Shown here one piece after another: positions 13,465 to 26,278 of a stretch of DNA of 64,000 nucleotides; the stretch's first letter is position 1; the number at the start of each line of letters is the position of its first letter. The position numbers and the translations under genes are program-made. A model generated the notes under the pieces. That model was given only the letters and a program-made list of their open reading frames with translations. It was not told where the DNA came from and searched no databases. Source of the DNA: Echinometra lucunter (lineage: Eukaryota > Echinodermata > Echinoidea > Camarodonta > Echinometridae); the NCBI GenBank assembly GCA_029962745.1, contig CM057158.1:17270743-17334742 (forward strand). The letters are read 5' to 3'.

Positions 13465-13776
13465 CAGTGGCGTAATGAGCCCAATATATATTTGGGGGGC
13501 TGCGCCATTAAAAAAAAACTGGAGGGGTCCAGCTTCCAGCTGCTGACAAGCAAAATAACAACCAAAAAAAAAGTTCCTCAAGGAAGATGAATGCTAACAG
13601 AATAATAAAATGGTTCAGCCGACAAGATATTCCAAAGAAATCGATGCACCGACAGTGCTAAAGAGATGCAAACAATAATTGAGAAGAAACCTTGGTCGTC
13701 ATTTTTTTGGCGGGGAGCATTAGCTCTGCCCTTGGCTCTGCCCCCCCCCCCCCCCCTCCCAAGAAGTACGCCCGTG
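13465..13776. mobile_element. hAT-like MITE with CAGTGGCGTA terminus
   Basis: The left end CAGTGGCGTA and inverted right end CACGGGCGTA are flanked by TGCATCGT (13457-13464) and CGCATCGT (13777-13784), 7 of 8 identical. CAGTGGCG is a terminus often seen in hAT elements, which make 8-bp target duplications. The interior has a poly-C run at 13741-13756 and no transposase. Confidence 0.75.
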
Positions 13777-13784
13777 CGCATCGT

Positions 13785-14519
13785 ACATGAATGGGATGTG
13801 TTCAGCCCGACGTTTATATACTGTGTTAACAACATCTTTTCCTGACTGTAGTCATAATATGTGGGGCCCTGTGCACATTTTGCGGAAAAAATTGAACAGT
13901 GTTGAATTTGAAAACCAGGCTTTGTTATTATTTTTTTTATATGTAGAGATACATTACCATCCTAATTTGGGGGTCAGTTTGTGTGCAGTTTCTTTTTTTT
14001 CACCTGGGAATTTAAGTCGCCATGCTTTATCGAAATTCAGTCAGGAAGAAGTTAAAAATCGAATTATTTCAACAACTTTTGTCGATCGTACAATCATTTC
14101 TGAGTTGAAAGCGTGTCCAGGAATGTTTGTTACAATTCTGTAGATCCAATTATACAGATAGCTTTCAGGCATATCAGTGTATATTAATCAGTGTATTTAA
14201 TCACATCTGATACATATTATTCTCCATATCATGTGAGTGTGTTTTTTCTCTCCCTCTCCTCTATCTATTTTTTTTTTCAAAAATGGGACACAAAAATGAG
14301 ATGTGCGCTGCCTTGTATTTTCCATGTATGCTCTAGTCCAACCAACTCAATACTTTGTTATATCTTGCTACTATTATGTGTACGAACTCACGTTGATTTG
14401 TATTGTTACTCGTGTAACTTAATTTAATACAAATGCCACCCTTTTCCTTTCCACCATAATACTCCCTATCTTTATCTCTACCTTATTTCCTTCATTTCTT
14501 TTAACGTAGAATAATGTTT
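13785..14519. other. No gene recognised
   Basis: A 118-codon plus frame at 13787-14143 begins inside the flank of the MITE and shows no domain or splice support. The rest is AT-rich unique sequence. Confidence 0.45.
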
Positions 14520-14700
14520 GAGTATAAATTATGTACATTTCATGTTCTAGGTATCGTATTTTGTCTTCGGCGACCCCAGCACAAGCCACGCTTTTCGGGT
14601 GTTCGCCACCTTCTCTGTTTGCTGTACTATTTATTGCAATTTTTTTTTTATATTTTGACTCAGAAGGAAATAAATGTGAATTCAATCTATTCAATCAATA
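14520..14700 (+). mobile_element. Possible LINE 3' terminal region
   Basis: A GC-rich hairpin-prone patch (CGACCCCAGCACAAGCCACG, then CGGGTGTTCGCCA) is followed by T-rich sequence and AAGGAAATAAATGTGAATTC. The final part matches the tail at 12185-12210. The layout fits CR1/L2-like LINE 3' ends; no ORF2 remnant is present. Confidence 0.45.
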
Positions 14701-15039
14701 TTAAAAAAGAAAAACAATAATTATTCATTATCTTACATGTTGGGAACAAACGTCTTTTTCCATTATCCTTACTCCCAGGCAGACGGGGAAATTGCCCTAT
14801 CTTGCTGTCGTTAAACAGCCGTCCTGAGCTGAACCAGTTTAATCAGGTCGTTCTACATTATTGCTTGTTTCGAACACGATAGCTTGAAAGCTGCGAAAGG
14901 TGGAGCTCTCTTTCTCAAAAAAAAATGAAGTGATACGCCCCATCCACATGAAATGACCGGTTAAATCCGGACTGAGGGACTCCAGATAACATTTCGTGTT
15001 AATTATTTTATTACCCTTGTTCCTTTTTTGTATTTGCAG

Positions 15040-15178
15040 CTGAGCTAGTTCTACTACTTTGGGGCATCAGGTTGTGTTACGTTGTGAGGAAAGCGCCCTC
15101 AGAGTTCAACGAGAGTAGATTCATTAGTTGGGCTATTTACAACGAAACACTTCTGTCTCTCTTCCTTTGTGTCGCAAC
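15040..15178 (+). CDS. GPR158-like: GPCR exon: TM5, short extracellular turn and start of TM6
   Basis: The acceptor is a T-rich tract ending TATTTGCAG; the donor is GTAAGT at 15179. The exon is 139 nt. Two bases complete a codon, 45 codons follow, and two bases carry over. The peptide includes WGIRLCYVVRKAPSEFNE and then FISWAIYNETLLSLFLCVA. The WGI.LCY.VR...S.F.E pattern and the following YNE.L hydrophobic helix match the TM5-TM6 segment of vertebrate GPR158. The mGluR counterpart contains VPETFNE at the same place. No stop occurs in this frame. The preceding exon must end in phase 1 and was not identified. Family assignment is from memory of the protein family, not from a search. Confidence 0.85.
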
Positions 15179-15334
15179 GTAAGTATTCTTCATTTTATTT
15201 TTTCTAAGATATTTATCCCTGCCGAACCTTCTCTCTTTCTCTTTCTGTCTATCTATCTATCTTTCTGTCTATCCACCTATATGTACCTATCTTTTTATCT
15301 GTCTATCTGTCTGTCTGTCTCTCTAATATCTCTA

Positions 15335-15667
15335 CACACTCGGAATTAAAGGTAGCACCTTTTTGAGTCTGATCTTGCACCCTACATGAAAAAGGTGCAA
15401 AGATGCACCCTTTTGTACTTTTTGCACCCTGAAATGCCCGTTTGCACCATGCACATTTAAGGGTGCAGAAATTATTGCATTCAAAAGGGTGCAAATTTGC
15501 ACCTTCCCTAAGGGGGTACAACTCTGCACCCTTAAGGGTGCAAAATGTAGTTCACTGCACCTTTAAAGGTGCAGAAAGCTTCTTTTGTTGCAAGGTTGTA
15601 CCCGTAAAGGAGCTTCCACAGTTGCATTTGAAGGGTGCAAAATGGAACCTTTTTTTTTCTTAGTGTG
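15335..15667. mobile_element. TGCACC-rich MITE family B, copy 1
   Basis: TA dinucleotides flank the element (15333-15334 and 15668-15669). The ends are inverted: CACACTCGGAATTAAAGGT, and reversed CACACTAAGAAAAAAAAAGG. The 333-bp body is almost wholly made of GGGTGCA / TGCACCC words in both orientations, giving many nested hairpins. It lies in the intron 156 bp downstream of the GPCR exon that ends at 15178. TIR plus TA target suggests a Tc1/mariner-type MITE. Confidence 0.8.
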
Positions 15668-15669
15668 TA

Positions 15670-17026
15670 TCTCTCACTCACTCTGCTTGACTTTCGTTAT
15701 TTCTCGATCTCGAGCTCGCTCTTTCCCTCTCCTCTAAACGAAAGAAAAATCAAATTTTCAAGGACAACTAAAGTGAAGTCTGCAATGACTGATGATAGGT
15801 TGTGTCCCAAGTAATTTTTTCCCCTCTCCCTCGTTTTCGATTGATAACCTTTTTTCCTACTCAGGGGGTAGTGCGAACTCGTAAAGATCCATTCCTACTT
15901 TGGGATTTGTATTAGCCTATTAAAGAATGATTTCGAAAAATCGCGGCCGTGGAAACGCTCTTTTTCGGATGAAAATATTAAGGCAATGCTCGGGAGGCAT
16001 ATCGGTCCACACGGAGTGGGGATCATTTGAACTGACAAAGAAATACCATCAATGAACCATAACGATGACCTTTTCTTAACGTATGTATTTGCAATCTCCA
16101 AGGAGACGCCAAATGTCGCGTATTCCTCGCCCAAGGTAATACTATATGAATGACAAGCGGCGAAACCCCCGTCACCTTAAGGGGCGTTAGGGTCAAGATC
16201 TTTCCCTTCCATCTCCGTTGACGAATCAGATGTTCATGATACTCACTTGTCTATTTCCTCCCCCTTTGTTTTGTGATTATCGTAAGGGAAGCATCTCCGT
16301 GATAGCTTCCTTCAACTAGTTTCTGTCTTCATCCAAATTAAAGGTGAATGACTCGCTTTTAGAGATTGAATTCACTCGTCTTTCCTTTCCCGATTTGATG
16401 TTTATCAAAACGTGCACGCTAGAGAAGAGGGAATAGATCGAAAGGCACGTCAATTAGTTGAGCTGTCTTGAACCGTCTTCAAAATATTTTCACGAAAATA
16501 CGGTGATGTTTGGAAAAGGGGTGGTCTGAATGAGAACGCGTGTGTATGCCAACCGGAAAACAACATCTTAACATACCGTCACCGAAATAGCTAAAAGGGC
16601 ACAGAGTAAAAGTGACAGAAAATCTCCGGATAAAACCTAAAAATCTTTGGGTGAAACATGTAGAAGACAAATATTTTATGAAAGGCATTATATCTGAAAT
16701 TATCATGCATGAAAACCAATCATTTTTCTTGTTCGAGTACTGACCTACATGTATGTAGATCAAATATTTCTGTTGTAAGAGTTCATGTAAATGGGGGTTA
16801 AGATATACTGCGCCCACTGTCGGGGTTTTTTTTTTAAGGTTTAGTAAAAGATTTGTGTTTTAATCTCGAGATTGTGAACTAGATAATTGATTCTTTGCAT
16901 CTGATTTATAGGTTTCAGTTTCATGTGACATAGTTTCAGTATGGGGGACAGTGAATGAAATATATGGTTTAAAAACCAGTAAAGAAGAAATAGAGAAGGG
17001 GCCAGAGAGAGGTGTAAAATAAACAC

Positions 17027-17027
<1 letters not shown>
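15670..17027. other. Intron sequence, nothing recognised
   Basis: Part of the 2.4-kb GPCR intron. Open minus frames at 15895-16134 and 16479-16817 have no recognised domain or splice structure. Confidence 0.5.
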
Positions 17028-17102
<75 letters not shown>

Positions 17103-17295
17103 ATCTATCTATCTATCTCTCTATCTCTCTCTCACTCTCACTCTTACTCTCCCCTTCTCTCTGTCTCTCTCTCACTCGCTAGCTCTCTCGCTCTCTCACA
17201 CACACACACCCCACACACACCCACACACACACCCACACACACCCTTTCTCTCTCCCTGTCACACGCACACACTCACTCTCTCTCTTTCTCTCCCT
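17028..17295. repeat. (CT)n/(CA)n compound microsatellite
   Basis: A long CT tract at 17030-17100 passes into CTAT, then mixed CT, CA and CCACACA blocks to about 17295. It sits in the GPCR intron about 330 bp before the TM7 exon. Confidence 0.95.
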
Positions 17296-17624
17296 TATTG
17301 AGGTTAATGTGTACAGTATATTGTGCAGATATTATCTGATGTGTCATCTTTCACTGCATTAATGAAATGTTTATCCAAAATTCATGTAGAACACATTAGT
17401 TTGCCTGGGAATTTCAGACCTACAGCTGTTTGAATGTTAGCTATTAAAGGACTTTTATCAGTTTTAATAACTTTCAATAACTTCACCACTGAAATGGTGC
17501 TCGGTAAAAGTGATATAACTTGCTCAGTATAAAATGAAAAGCTTTTGATGCTTAAAAACCAGGTTTCCTTTTTTTTTCATTTGAAATTCTTCAACATCTT
17601 TCTTCATTTCACTCTTTTTCACAG

Positions 17625-17730
17625 ATTCTTCCTACAAGATTTGGCGAACCCAGATGTCTTGTATCTTATTTGGTTTTTCTATAGTCAGCTAACAACTACC
17701 GTAGTAATAGTTCTTCTCTTTGGTAGTAAG
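17625..17730 (+). CDS. GPR158-like: GPCR exon: end of TM6 and TM7
   Basis: The acceptor is a CT-rich tract ending TTTTTCACAG; the donor is GTAAGT at 17731. The exon is 106 nt: one base completes the codon split by the upstream intron, then 35 codons end in phase 0. The peptide runs FFLQDLANPDVLYLI, then WFFYSQLTTTVVIVLLFGSK. The hydrophobic run with SQLTTTVVIVLL aligns with the HTHLTVTV..L TM7 of GPR158. The class C hallmark at the end of TM7 is usually PKxY; here, read across the next junction, it is SKVY, so the proline is replaced by serine. The intron downstream is about 12.9 kb as assembled to the first copy of the next exon. Confidence 0.85.
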
Positions 17731-17781
17731 GTAAGTCCACTGCATGCAATCATGCAGGATTTCAATCCATTATACTATATA

Positions 17782-17861
17782 CCGTCTGTTCGGAGTCAGA
17801 AGGGCATTAACTCATATCATTTTATACAGACTTAACGCCCTTCTGGATCCAAACAGACGAT
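17782..17861. repeat. ~80-bp imperfect hairpin in intron
   Basis: CCGTCTGTTCGGAGTCAGAA plus GGGCATTAA pairs with the downstream TTAACGCCC plus TTCTGGATCCAAACAGACG. Loop is about 22 bp. It starts about 50 bp after the donor of the TM7 exon. Probably a small MITE remnant. Confidence 0.65.
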
Positions 17862-18408
17862 GTTACTGATTAATCAGAGATTCGATATTTATTGCAACAT
17901 GTCATGCCCGCCAAATGTCTGACATGTCAGTTTAAAACATGCTACAATATCAATAACAGTTAGATATTCTTCACTTAATCGATTATAAATAAATAAATCA
18001 TTAAATTAAGGAAATACGTAAAATGCAGTCTTAAGCTAACAATATTTCTTTTCTTTTTTTAATTTATATACGGGTATTCTACGTGAAATGACATTATTCA
18101 ATGGATTATATACAGCGTACAGTTTTGGGGGGATTTTTTTTAGCGGATGATATGAACTTAAATGCCTTTAAAGGCATTGGCTGACTTTGTGAGCAGCTGA
18201 TTTTAAAAAAAATTCTCAAACTAAGATGAAACATGTGAATGAGTACTTGTATTTGTACTCAGAAACCTGAAACCTACCATGATTTGAAATGAAGAACTGT
18301 TAATGAGACGCAAACGACGATTTTATTAGTTTTGGTCTCATGAGACAAAATAACTTGAGGGGCATTTTCAACCAGTTTAAAAAAACCGTTGGCTGCACCT
18401 CTCTCCCT

Positions 18409-18525
18409 GTACTATACATGATATGCATACACACACACACACACACCCTCACACAGACACACTCACACACACACGCACACACACACACACACCACCGTAC
18501 TATACATGATATGCATACACACACA
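18409..18525. repeat. (CA)n microsatellite inside a direct duplication
   Basis: GTACTATACATGATATGCAT followed by (AC)n occurs at 18409 and again at 18498, about 89 bp apart, with CA repeats between. Confidence 0.85.
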
Positions 18526-18989
18526 TACACTGTTCAGGTGAACTCTGTGCACATGCACGCTCCTCATGTTAAATTTAAATTTTAAAAAAAGATTCACATT
18601 GTAACCAATCAATTTAATAGGGTTGCACGTTTCGAATTTTTTGAACTTAGACTCCACACCTTTTGGGGTGAGTCCTCGAAGCTCTCACCTTCAACTTGAT
18701 TAGCTTGTTCAGTTCAGGCTTTTCAAAGGATCACAATAATAATCAGGGACCTAGTTGTGTCGGGAAAATTACCTAGGATAGTGTTTCCCATCTCCGTGGA
18801 TTTCAGAAATTATACAGCCTCAAAATATCAAGAGTGAAATCTTTACCTCAAAGATTAAAAGTTCGCCCCCCCCCCCCCCCCCCATTCTGGTCAAAATCAT
18901 CGATTTAGAAGTTCATCAGTAGTGTCCCTTCTTTCTTTTGACACTGTTTGATCGCAAGGTGAGAAGACCGTCCCGATGTATTTACCTTA

Positions 18990-19905
18990 GTGTTTGAGCG
19001 AAGTTTACCCACATCGGATTTTGTGACTTATCTGGGTGAATTCGAATGGTTTTCGATTGCAACCACAACGAGACTTATTGCAATCCGGACGCCCCCTAGC
19101 CGTTGAACCATTAAAGGTTCATCCACTGAATATGTTGTGACAGTTCAAATTGCATTTGCTTGGTCAGAGTTACAGTGACGATTAACTTTATAGTAATCCG
19201 GGCCAGTGTCTTCCTGACATCTTGGAATCATTCAAAGTTCACACACAGTGATATTAACATGGATGCTATGACAGTGTACAATCTGCTTGGTTTAAGGTTA
19301 CAACCACAATGAACATGAACCTGACTATCGTTTTTACAGAGGTCTGCCGGCGTCCTGAAACTGCTCAAAGTTTGCCTATTTGACGCTATGATCTAAACAT
19401 GTACGTCGTGACAGAAAAGTTTTGAGGACAACCACAATTAAAGTTATCGCAAACCAGACTTCCCCGAGCCTTTTAACCTTTTGAGGTTTTATCTATCCAC
19501 AGTAACATGGATGTTGTGACAGTATGGACTTATCACTGTTCATCTGTCTGGTATAAGGTTACAGCCACAATGAACTTCACTCTCGCAGGTGTCTTTCAGT
19601 GGCCCAGAACTGTTCAAAGTTTGCCCACGTTAGTGATCTAAACATGCTGAGCATTGACTATAGAGACAGAACAGATTTATCTAGGTGCATTCGTATGGTC
19701 TACTGTTACAACCACAATGTAGGTTATTGGAATCTATAGCTATTGAACCTTTTAATGCCTTTTATGTTTATCCGCAATAAACCCCAATGAACCTCTTAAG
19801 CTTTCACACAAATCCCGAAACTTTTTCAAAGTTCAAAGTTAACGCATAGTCAGATAGTGGTGATCTAACTATGCTAGCACTAACTTGAGATGGAAAAAAA
19901 ATAGC
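18990..19905. repeat. Degenerate tandem repeat, ~130-bp period, about 7 units
   Basis: The marker ACCACAATGAAC or a variant recurs at about 19062, 19172, 19302, 19431, 19563, 19711 and 19781. Other unit words recur in order: TTCAAAGTTTGCCCAC, GTGATCTAAACATG, GATGCTATGACAGT. Spacing is 70-149 bp, mostly 110-149. Divergence between units is high, so the array is old. A poly-C run (18866-18884) lies just upstream. Confidence 0.65.
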
Positions 19906-21721
19906 TAGGTGCATCCATGGGAGTTATAAACGTACTTTATAACACTCCTAGAATTATTATCAACAAACAAGAGCTGCAAATTTGAGATCATACTGAAAGT
20001 GGTTCAGGAAAACAGAGGACAGCGGACAGAGGAACCGTGACACATTTTTGTGAACATTTTGTGAAAGTTTCCTATTATTCTTTCGAGTGTTTTTTAAAAA
20101 CATTATTCACTTAATAAAACTCCGACGTTAGTAATAGCTTTTATGACCCTTGTTCAATACACAAAACTCTTTTCTCGTAGAACATTTGCTTAATAACTTC
20201 CAGACATTCCAATTATCCGTCGGACCGATTATGTTATTTTACTCCTCTTTACTTTTACAAAAAGTATCCAGAAGTCAACTTTTGACGATAAATAGCTTTA
20301 TTGTCTGTGTACTATTGAGCGCAGATGAATGCCTTTCAGACAAAAAAAGTAACCAAAGACTAGACTTGTCAAAATTCGTCAACTTCAAAGCTTGGGAATT
20401 AATGATTTAACACCGGGGATAACTTTCACCTTTTGGCACGAGATCGGGTTGATAATTGATCTTCAAGATTAAGGGCTGACATATGGCTATCTTTGTTGTA
20501 GCGTTTTAAACAGAGCCTTGCCCTTCAGGTAGAGATACATATTCATAACCAGCGCTGACGTATAAAGGCGGATCACGTCGAATCTTATCCCCTGCACTCT
20601 CGGAGGAGAATCCCTTTTGACATTGCGCACCAGCAATCTGTGCACATGATTTGTTATGCTATCATGTCTGTGGTTGACCCAGAAATGGACTAATTGTAAG
20701 GATTATTTCATGTTTTCTCTTGTGGAAAGTTCCGACTCATGAATGATGATACCATGGCACCATCTGAAACACTGGCGGCGAATCCGGCCTAACTTTTATT
20801 TAAACTTTATATCGCGGCAAAAATAAGGTATCCGCACTGAGACATGAGAAGCCGGCCGGCTTACATTACCGTTCCAGAAGATTCTGCTTCCGGTGTTTAA
20901 GAGTTGGGAGAAACATGTCCTAGAGTTATTTTGCTGAAACTTACTTTTCAATACTTTTGAGTTATATCATTTCATTTTTATTTCAACCTATTGCTCAACT
21001 GCTCAGGGACCAGATTGTGCAGGTATATAAGTTTAATACAAATAATTGATTGCCAATTTCTGTCTAAATTCAGATGTAATTTTGCGGTTTCTGAGCGATC
21101 ATTATTAAAACTTTTTTTTATCTTGGCTCTGCCTTAACATCTTAAGCCGCCATGAGAAGATGTCCTGGATTCAATGCCGTCAGTGATATGACATATTGGC
21201 TGACGCAAGCGCTTTGTCTACGCTTACCTTGCAATCCTGCCTCTTGGCCCTGTTGGATGAGGAAAGTTATAACGCATTCAAAAGAAGTTTGGAACATGTA
21301 AAGTTGATGACCTGAAGCAGTAAGGGGATGAGAGAGATTGTAGGGTTTGTTATTCTCTCAAAAATTATTTTGTTGATAGATATCTCGTGGTTTGTTTTTT
21401 CATGGTCTAAACGTTGAAAATTCAAATGTGCATAAAGTTCACAGTCTACAGGCAAGCTTCTGTACTCATCAAATTCCCAAATTATATGAAATAAGAAAAA
21501 GAACGAATTGCCAGAGGAAAACAGTATTAAAGGAAGCAACAGAAAGACCACACACATATCCACCTATCAAGATCTAAGCCAGAAATGTGTATAACTTCTA
21601 TAAGACGAGGGGTATAGAAAATTATTTAATTTAATCATCTCCTTCATACTCTTGGACATGTTTGCCTGTCACGGTGCTACACTGTCTATGGCGAGAGCTT
21701 TACATTTGCGTTGAAAACGTG
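19906..21721. other. Intron sequence, nothing recognised
   Basis: Unique AT-rich sequence in the large GPCR intron without clear repeats or coding signal. Confidence 0.5.
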
Positions 21722-21942
21722 CACTTAAAAAACAAACTAGTTAAAATGACTAGATTAAGGGTTTAGCTGGATACAACTAATATGTCTTGTCATATTATAT
21801 CTTACAATATTCTGGTCAAAAACGTCTGTTTTCTAGTCAAAATACGACTAGAAAATAGTCAGTAATGGCTAGAATAGTTGCACCCACCTGACCCGCTTTC
21901 GTCTAGTCATTTTTTAACTATTATTAGTTTGTTTTAACAGTG
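21722..21942. mobile_element. MITE with CACTKWWAAAACAAACTA ends
   Basis: The left end CACTTAAAAAACAAACTAG and inverted right end CACTGTTAAAACAAACTAA continue into AGTTAAAA and ATGACTAGA on both sides. The interior repeats CTAGTCA/TGACTAG words. Length about 221 bp; no coding capacity. Lies about 125 bp outside the left edge of the duplication. Confidence 0.7.
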
Positions 21943-24900
21943 TGGTAGCGAACCTGTTTCTACATGCCAAAATACTTTCATTTCAGTCGTTTTATATAAA
22001 GAATGAAGCGAAGTGCTTGCTATGTTTAATGTGTTATTGAGCTATATTGGATCTATCACATTGGTATTCATGTATGACTAAACCACAATGTTACACCTCC
22101 GTTGTATTGCATCTCTTTTACCGTTTTTCATTGGAATGCCTATAATCTGTGTTGTTGACTCATGTCGCCTATTGGTTCAAGCACGACTGCAATTCGACGA
22201 AATGCTGACGATATGGGCGAATCTGTACTTGACGGTTTGTAGTGGCGTCCGTTCCATGTTGTTTTAAGATCGGCCATGTTTGGATAATGCAAATATAAGA
22301 TTCTCCACAGACTCTCAATCTGCATCGCTCTCAGTACTGTCTCTGGTTGCTGTGGTTTTGGGTCACTTTTAGCAAGAGATCAATCTCCGCTCGTTACCTC
22401 CACAACGTTTGGCTATTTCTGCAAATAATTATTCAACCAGTACCATACAACCATACAACGTATCTCATAGGGAAGTGCTTTCTTTAGAAAGACGAAAACA
22501 AATCAAACTTAGAGTGGCTTTTAAGTACTGCGGAAGTCAGTATACTTTATTTGGCTTATCCTTTCTACCGAACTTAGTTCAGCTTAGAGTCTTATGCTGT
22601 TTTCGAATTAAGAGGATTTGTTAGGGGATGGGCAACTTTTGCTCAAGTAACGGTGTGATTGCATCGGATTCCGAGAACCATGGGACATTCGGAATCGTAT
22701 AAATCACATACAAACACTGCACTGCATGTCGAAACTGTAAGTCATATGGGAAATGAAATTTTCCAAGAAGATTTGATTTATGAGCCTTCAAACTCCTGCT
22801 GCCGGTCTTGAAGTGCAGAAGAGACGTGGGAATACACATGAAAGTTCCCTGACGTTAATCACTGAACGCTTCCTGGTTTTCTTTTCTCAGCTTCTGAAAG
22901 AGTTGATACAGAGGAAATCTACTTGCTCTGTTCACGACCAAATCCCCGTGATATTTTGTATTCCCTGCTCACAAAAAAGTAGGAAGTATCTGTCTGCCGT
23001 AGGGGTGGACTTGTTGGTGTAGGAGGGCGGTGTTTAATGCATCTCGAACTATAAACTCTCGGGGGTTTTGACCTGAATTAATTAGCTCTGGAAGCTTAGT
23101 CCTACTTTCTTCTCCCGCCACTGTAGGATTGTAAGTCGATTTCCAAACGTCTGTCAGTATTAAACTCATGATCATGAATCAGCCCCACCCCACCCCTACT
23201 CCTCCCCGGAGGTACATGAAGTGGGGACCATGAAATGAGGTCGAGGAGGAGGAGGAGGAGGAGGGGGAGAGAGGAAAGGGGGAGAAGGAGATAATGGGAG
23301 GGCATACGGTATTATGTGGATTAGTGCATTGAATATGACGAAAGATAGAAGAACCCACGGGTATTGGAGATCCGTTAGGGGAGAGGGAACATAGGAAAGG
23401 AAATGGCGATGTTCCTAACCGGATCAGGACTGCATTTTCATCATGATAAGGGGAATCCAACCAACCAACTTCACAAAGCCCAATCAACAAAATGCTCGCG
23501 GAAATTGCACATTAAGCGTGCCAGAAGTAATCATGACCAAGGGAAGAAGTGGGACAGTAAACATGGTACGTGAAAAAGAGACGGCAAAGAGAATAAGGTG
23601 AACCATTGTTGGGAAAGGGGGTAAAACAATACCGAGAGAGAAACTGACGTGCATTTGGGAAAGAAAGATATTTTCACCATAATTTCGATATTGATAGTGT
23701 GCAGAAAGATTATAATGACGGAGAAAAAGTGGATGGTTTTATGTAGAAAGGAGATCATTTTAGAGAAATCATTTGACAGCCTGGCCAATTTGAAAGAGGA
23801 TATCCTTGCTAGAAGATCTTCACTAAGCTTATAGGTCTAAATCTTAAATCTAAATTTGATCGAAAAATATTTCGAATATTGTTTTGGTTTTCACATGTCA
23901 TGAGAAGTTTCAATGATAATGATCGCCAGTGAGCGACTCTATCGGTTTGAAAGAAGTATTCTCCATCACAGTCCATTCAGTCCGAAATAAATGTGCACAT
24001 TTTGTTGACTATTGCATCTTGTGCCATTCAAATTATCAAGTTTTCCCTTCGACTATTCAGTAGCGGTTATATGATTCAAGAATTTTCCCCGAAGGATCCC
24101 TAATCTTACAGGTATCGTCAACACTCAAAGCTTCTTAAGTTGATGAATCGTGGCAGCTTATTATGCGGTTGTGATATTAAAAACTTTGATCAGGTGATGA
24201 CTACAAATCGCCTGAGTGGCATGTACTTTCTGTAATGGGTAAAGACTTGCATTAAGATGATTACTCGTCATTACCAAACCTTGAGAGGATTGAAACCTAA
24301 TTCCGAAATGATGTCAAATTGATAGTGACAACATTGTTATCCTCTGTGATAACTTCCTTTAAGGCAAGTAAACATTCTAAATGGGACTTGGCGGTGCGAG
24401 GAGCTGCGAGTGGGGTTGACAGGCCCGTGGGCTCGGGGAGGCTCTTTCGAGGGAGGCGGTGGAGAATGCGGTGGCGGACTGGAAAGTCGTTCAAACCTCC
24501 TTCGAGGAATGGACCAAAGCTAACACATTTCCCTGGCGTCTCCATCTCTTACTCGAATTAAAAGGGAAAATAGAGATAATGTGCGCATGATGAGGGAAAT
24601 CAGATAAAAGTTACTGAGAAAGAAGGGGGGAGGACGTTGGCACAACTCACTCAACCCCATGTTTACTTTCATTATGAATGTATGGGGAAAATGTTTGTTT
24701 GAGATAGTAGATCTGCATCAACAAGATTCTTTGAGGAGTATGAATGAAAATACACCAGATTATTATTATTATTTTATTACTGTTGCAGATTTATCTAAAT
24801 TATCTGGAAACTAAAATCATCTACCCAAACATTATAAATTGGGAGAGGGTGCTATAATTCATTGGCTGGCAGAGTCATTTCGTCGAATCAAAGTGTCTCT

Positions 24901-26186
24901 TATGGGGGAGAGGGTGAAAAAAATGGCAACAGACAGGGGCGTTACTGTGTTTGTTAGTTCGATATCGATTATTCTGAACCCTTTTCTCTATTTCCTTTCA
25001 TGATATATTTGTGCCGTAATTAAGACATTATGAATTGATTCGCGATTAATAATGCCTAATCATATACCTCTGCTAAAAGTTACGCCATTTAGTTTGCTGC
25101 TTTATGCAATCACCCATCAATAATCGTACACTCATACGTAGGCCATCATATGAAATCGCGTTGAGTAAACATTCCATGCGAAGTTCTCCTGTTAGCATGC
25201 TTAGAGCATTATTACAATAATCTCTCCATTTTATTCCTGGTTATGGATATAAGTAGCCTCCGGTTGTCTCGGGTGTCAAATGTACACCCAATGGTTTATT
25301 AGGGGAACAACAACACCCAATAGACCTAAGAAGTCTGAGAGTTTGATTTCCTTGTTCTACGAATTCTATTCCCCCAACGTATAGTTCGTCGGTCTTTCCC
25401 CTCAATCTCATTTACGGACACGGCGTTGATGGTCATTACTGATCAAGGAGGAATGACCATTTCCTCTTCGACACTCCCAAAGTGATCACCAAACAACTTC
25501 AAGACGTGTCATCGATTTTCTTCGTTCTCTCCCAGTAAAGAGAGAGCCAAGGGGAGGCGTAATTTGAAACATCTCTCTCATCACACAGATTAGCTAATGG
25601 CAGCTTGGTTTTTTCGATTATCAAATAGCGCTCATGAAAACAAAAGTAGCTTTGCCCGTCACTGTTTACGTTAATGATCATCCCCTATGACCTCCATGTC
25701 GACAAGGAGGAGGATAAGAAGGAATACCAAAACGACCTCGTTGTCTTATCATAACATATATCATACATTGAATAAACACCCGTGGCGCCCTCAAAGGGCG
25801 ACCTTCATGTATTTTTCATGACACGGAGGCTCCATGCACTAATTTGACAATGTAACCATGGTGCTTCGATCTCCTTTGGCAAATAAACAAACGGCGACGA
25901 AATCTAGAGTATGACAAGAATGAAATGGAAATCCTTACCAGCAGGGAAGAAGAGACTTCACATCACCCTTTCAGATAGGTGCCTGCACTGACCTTTCTGG
26001 CAACAGGAATGTGTTATCATATGAGAGAATCAGATTTGTATATTTGACATTTTGTAGGTACAAACTAGTGAGTGAAAGTGGGGTATGAAATGGAAATAGT
26101 TTATCTCAGTGATCTTGTCCTCTTCTCAAATAACTCCGCAACCGCGAACTTGTAAACTTACGGATTACCTGATGGAGGGCGTAATG

Positions 26187-26278
26187 TCTCTCTCTCTCTC
26201 TCTCTCCTCTCCTCTCTCTCTCTCTCTCTTTCTTGCTCTCTCTCTCTGTGTGCTGTACAATAATTGACCCCCCCCCCC
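26187..26278. repeat. (CT)n microsatellite and poly-C (left copy)
   Basis: CT tract 26187-26247 followed by a C run at 26270-26278. The counterpart at 37565-37655 has a different CT register and longer poly-C, as expected for allelic microsatellite variation. Confidence 0.9.

Noticed and set aside
13787..14143. 118-codon plus frame next to a MITE
   Set aside because: Starts at the element border and has no recognised domain; considered chance.
16479..16817. 112-codon minus frame in the GPCR intron
   Set aside because: No recognised domain or splice sites; sits antisense in an intron.
22140..22325. 61-codon minus frame kept in both duplicate copies (also 33531-33716)
   Set aside because: Conservation between copies only reflects the duplication. 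No domain or splice evidence.
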